A stretch of 7,894 nucleotides of DNA, taken from positions 1-7,894 of the forward strand of contig CAZQEZ010000180.1 in NCBI GenBank assembly GCA_964592475.1, given 5' to 3'. This DNA comes from CAZQEZ01 sp964592475. GTDB taxonomy: Bacteria > Bacteroidota > Bacteroidia > Cytophagales > Cyclobacteriaceae. Below the pieces are notes generated by a model, which had not been told where the DNA came from, did no database searches, and saw only the letters and a program-made list of their open reading frames with translations. The position numbers and the translations under genes are program-made. This document shows, in pieces, positions 6,943 through 7,894 of the stretch (position 1 is the first letter of the stretch; every line of letters starts with the position of its first letter).

Positions 6943-7701
6943 ATGGAAAATAGTCAGATCCATACCTTTGACATCAGCCGCCTACGGGTAGCAGAACAAA
7001 TTGAATTCTTTGGAGTAGCCGCCGACATAGTAGCCAAGCACGATCCGGCTGAAATGGGCGCTGAAGAGGCTTTTCAGTCACTTAAAATGGCTCACCAGGA
7101 TGCGGATGATAAATTTAAACAAACCAGAAACAGCGATATCACCGGCCAGCTGGTGGCTGCTGATGAACTGAGAGACGACGACATAATCTGCTTGCGTATG
7201 TGGGGTGATGCTCTTACCCGGTATTTTGATCCGCAACTGAAAGCCACGGCCGAACTTGTTGTGAAAACTATTGATAATTATGGATCGGCTATATATAACA
7301 TGAACTATGAAGAAGAAACAGCAACCCTGCGAAACGTGGTAAATGACTTAAAATCAAAGCAGCCTTTAGTTGAAGCCATCACGAAGCTATCGATGACCGA
7401 TCTGGTAAATAATCTTGAAAAAAATAATAACGATTTTCGACAGTTGTACATGGCGCGCCTGGAAGAAAAAACCTACAACAATGAAATAAGTGCCGGTGAG
7501 GCGGTGAAGATAGTGCTAAACAGTTACCGGACATTGGTACGCACTTTGGAGTCAAGGGCATTTTTACAACCTACCGAAGCATTGAACAAAACCATTGCCA
7601 AAATCAATACGCTGGTTGAAAGGCAGGATGAAAAGATTGCCACACGGGATAGACGCGCTCACGGGCAAAGTACACGCTCGGAGCCGGAAGCACAAGCTTA
7701 A
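6943..7701 (+). CDS. DUF6261-family protein of unknown function
   Basis: From the ATG at 6943 this encodes 252 residues, almost entirely predicted alpha-helical, with no signal peptide or membrane segment, so it is probably cytoplasmic. The N-terminal pattern IHTFDISRLRVAEQIEFF and the later ADELRDDDIICLRMW segment (about residues 73-87) match what I remember of DUF6261, a Bacteroidota family of about this length with no assigned activity. The C-terminal end (about 230-252) is a charged, Arg/Gln/Glu-rich tail, likely disordered. The frame is open upstream to a TTG at 6868, but those 25 residues are Ile/Phe-rich translated AT-rich leader. The ATG that starts directly at MENSQIHTFD fits the family better. 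No Shine-Dalgarno is visible. The gene stands alone: long non-coding DNA and a hairpin repeat array lie upstream, and structured repeats downstream. No catalytic motif is visible. Confidence 0.7.
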   Translation: MENSQIHTFDISRLRVAEQIEFFGVAADIVAKHDPAEMGAEEAFQSLKMAHQDADDKFKQTRNSDITGQLVAADELRDDDIICLRMWGDALTRYFDPQLKATAELVVKTIDNYGSAIYNMNYEEETATLRNVVNDLKSKQPLVEAITKLSMTDLVNNLEKNNNDFRQLYMARLEEKTYNNEISAGEAVKIVLNSYRTLVRTLESRAFLQPTEALNKTIAKINTLVERQDEKIATRDRRAHGQSTRSEPEAQA

Positions 7702-7812
7702 ATGGCAATAGCCGGGAATACTAACAGGGGAGGTGGATAAGGTTAACACTGTATGGCTCCTGACAAAGAGTAGGTTTTTTTAAGGTGTACCATCAACAAG
7801 AAACACCGGGTA

Positions 7813-7861
7813 GGCAATGTAATCTTGTCAACATTGCCGTGCGTGAAGAAAATGACAAGAT
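7813..7861. repeat. Two interlocking perfect inverted repeats (pseudoknot-like)
   Basis: GGCAATGT (7813-7820) pairs exactly with ACATTGCC (7831-7838) around a ten-base loop. Nine of those loop bases, ATCTTGTCA (7822-7830), are exactly complementary to TGACAAGAT (7853-7861) downstream. The order stem1, stem2, stem1', stem2' is that of an H-type pseudoknot, with linkers of 1, 0 and 14 bases. It lies 111 bp past the DUF6261 stop. It could be a structured RNA, the edge of a mobile element or a protein-binding site; the strand is undetermined. Confidence 0.6.
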
Positions 7862-7894
7862 GTACCAGGTATCGGCGACAAGGGACAACCGGAG

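Noticed and set aside
7774..7780. Terminator at the T-run downstream of the DUF6261 gene
   Set aside because: Seven T are present, but the sequence just before forms only about a three-base stem, which is too weak to call.
7839..7894. Group II intron 5' end, since GTGCG directly follows a hairpin
   Set aside because: Only 56 bases remain in the window. No domain V or intron-encoded protein can be seen, and a five-base motif is too common to support a call.

Overview
The window looks like a chromosomal segment from a Bacteroidota bacterium, possibly a Cytophagales-like marine or soil lineage; the phylum is more certain than the order. Supporting signs are AT-rich intergenic DNA, starts with no clear Shine-Dalgarno sequence, TAnnTTTG-like promoter boxes, and a protein matching DUF6261, which I know from Bacteroidota. 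All convincing genes lie on the plus strand.

Left part (1-579): a short, apparently frameshifted membrane-protein gene lies at 235-490. Its C-terminal half becomes sensible only after a one-base shift in a T-run near 361-368. The rest of this stretch is AT-rich intergenic DNA.

Centre-left (580-3956): a tight three-gene cluster encodes an NfeD/YqiJ-like membrane protein with an OB-fold tail and two different SPFH (band 7/flotillin-like) proteins. The gaps are 23 bp and 3 bp, so this is almost certainly one operon. The known family pairing (NfeD with SPFH, e.g. YqiJ-YqiK) suggests an inner-membrane scaffold or microdomain complex. The two dissimilar SPFH proteins suggest a hetero-oligomer. A T-tract preceded by repeated ACCGGT palindromes follows the cluster.

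Centre (4250-5575): a separately transcribed outer-membrane beta-barrel resembling OprO/OprP-type porins of Bacteroidota, with a signal peptide and a hairpin/T-tract terminator.

Right-centre (5576-6942): about 1.37 kb without an intact gene. It holds degraded coding fragments (about 5811-5954) and a GC-rich array of five imperfect 40-41 bp tandem repeats at 6109-6311. Each repeat carries a TCGGG...CCCGA-type hairpin, and some unit junctions form a second hairpin. A long AT-rich leader follows.

Right (6943-7701): a DUF6261-family gene of unknown function. Past it, at 7813-7861, two perfect inverted repeats interlock in the geometry of an H-type pseudoknot, and diverged direct repeats run to the window edge. 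The repeat array, the long leader, the DUF6261 gene and the structured downstream DNA form the least explained part of the window. The SPFH/NfeD operon is the best defined biochemical unit.
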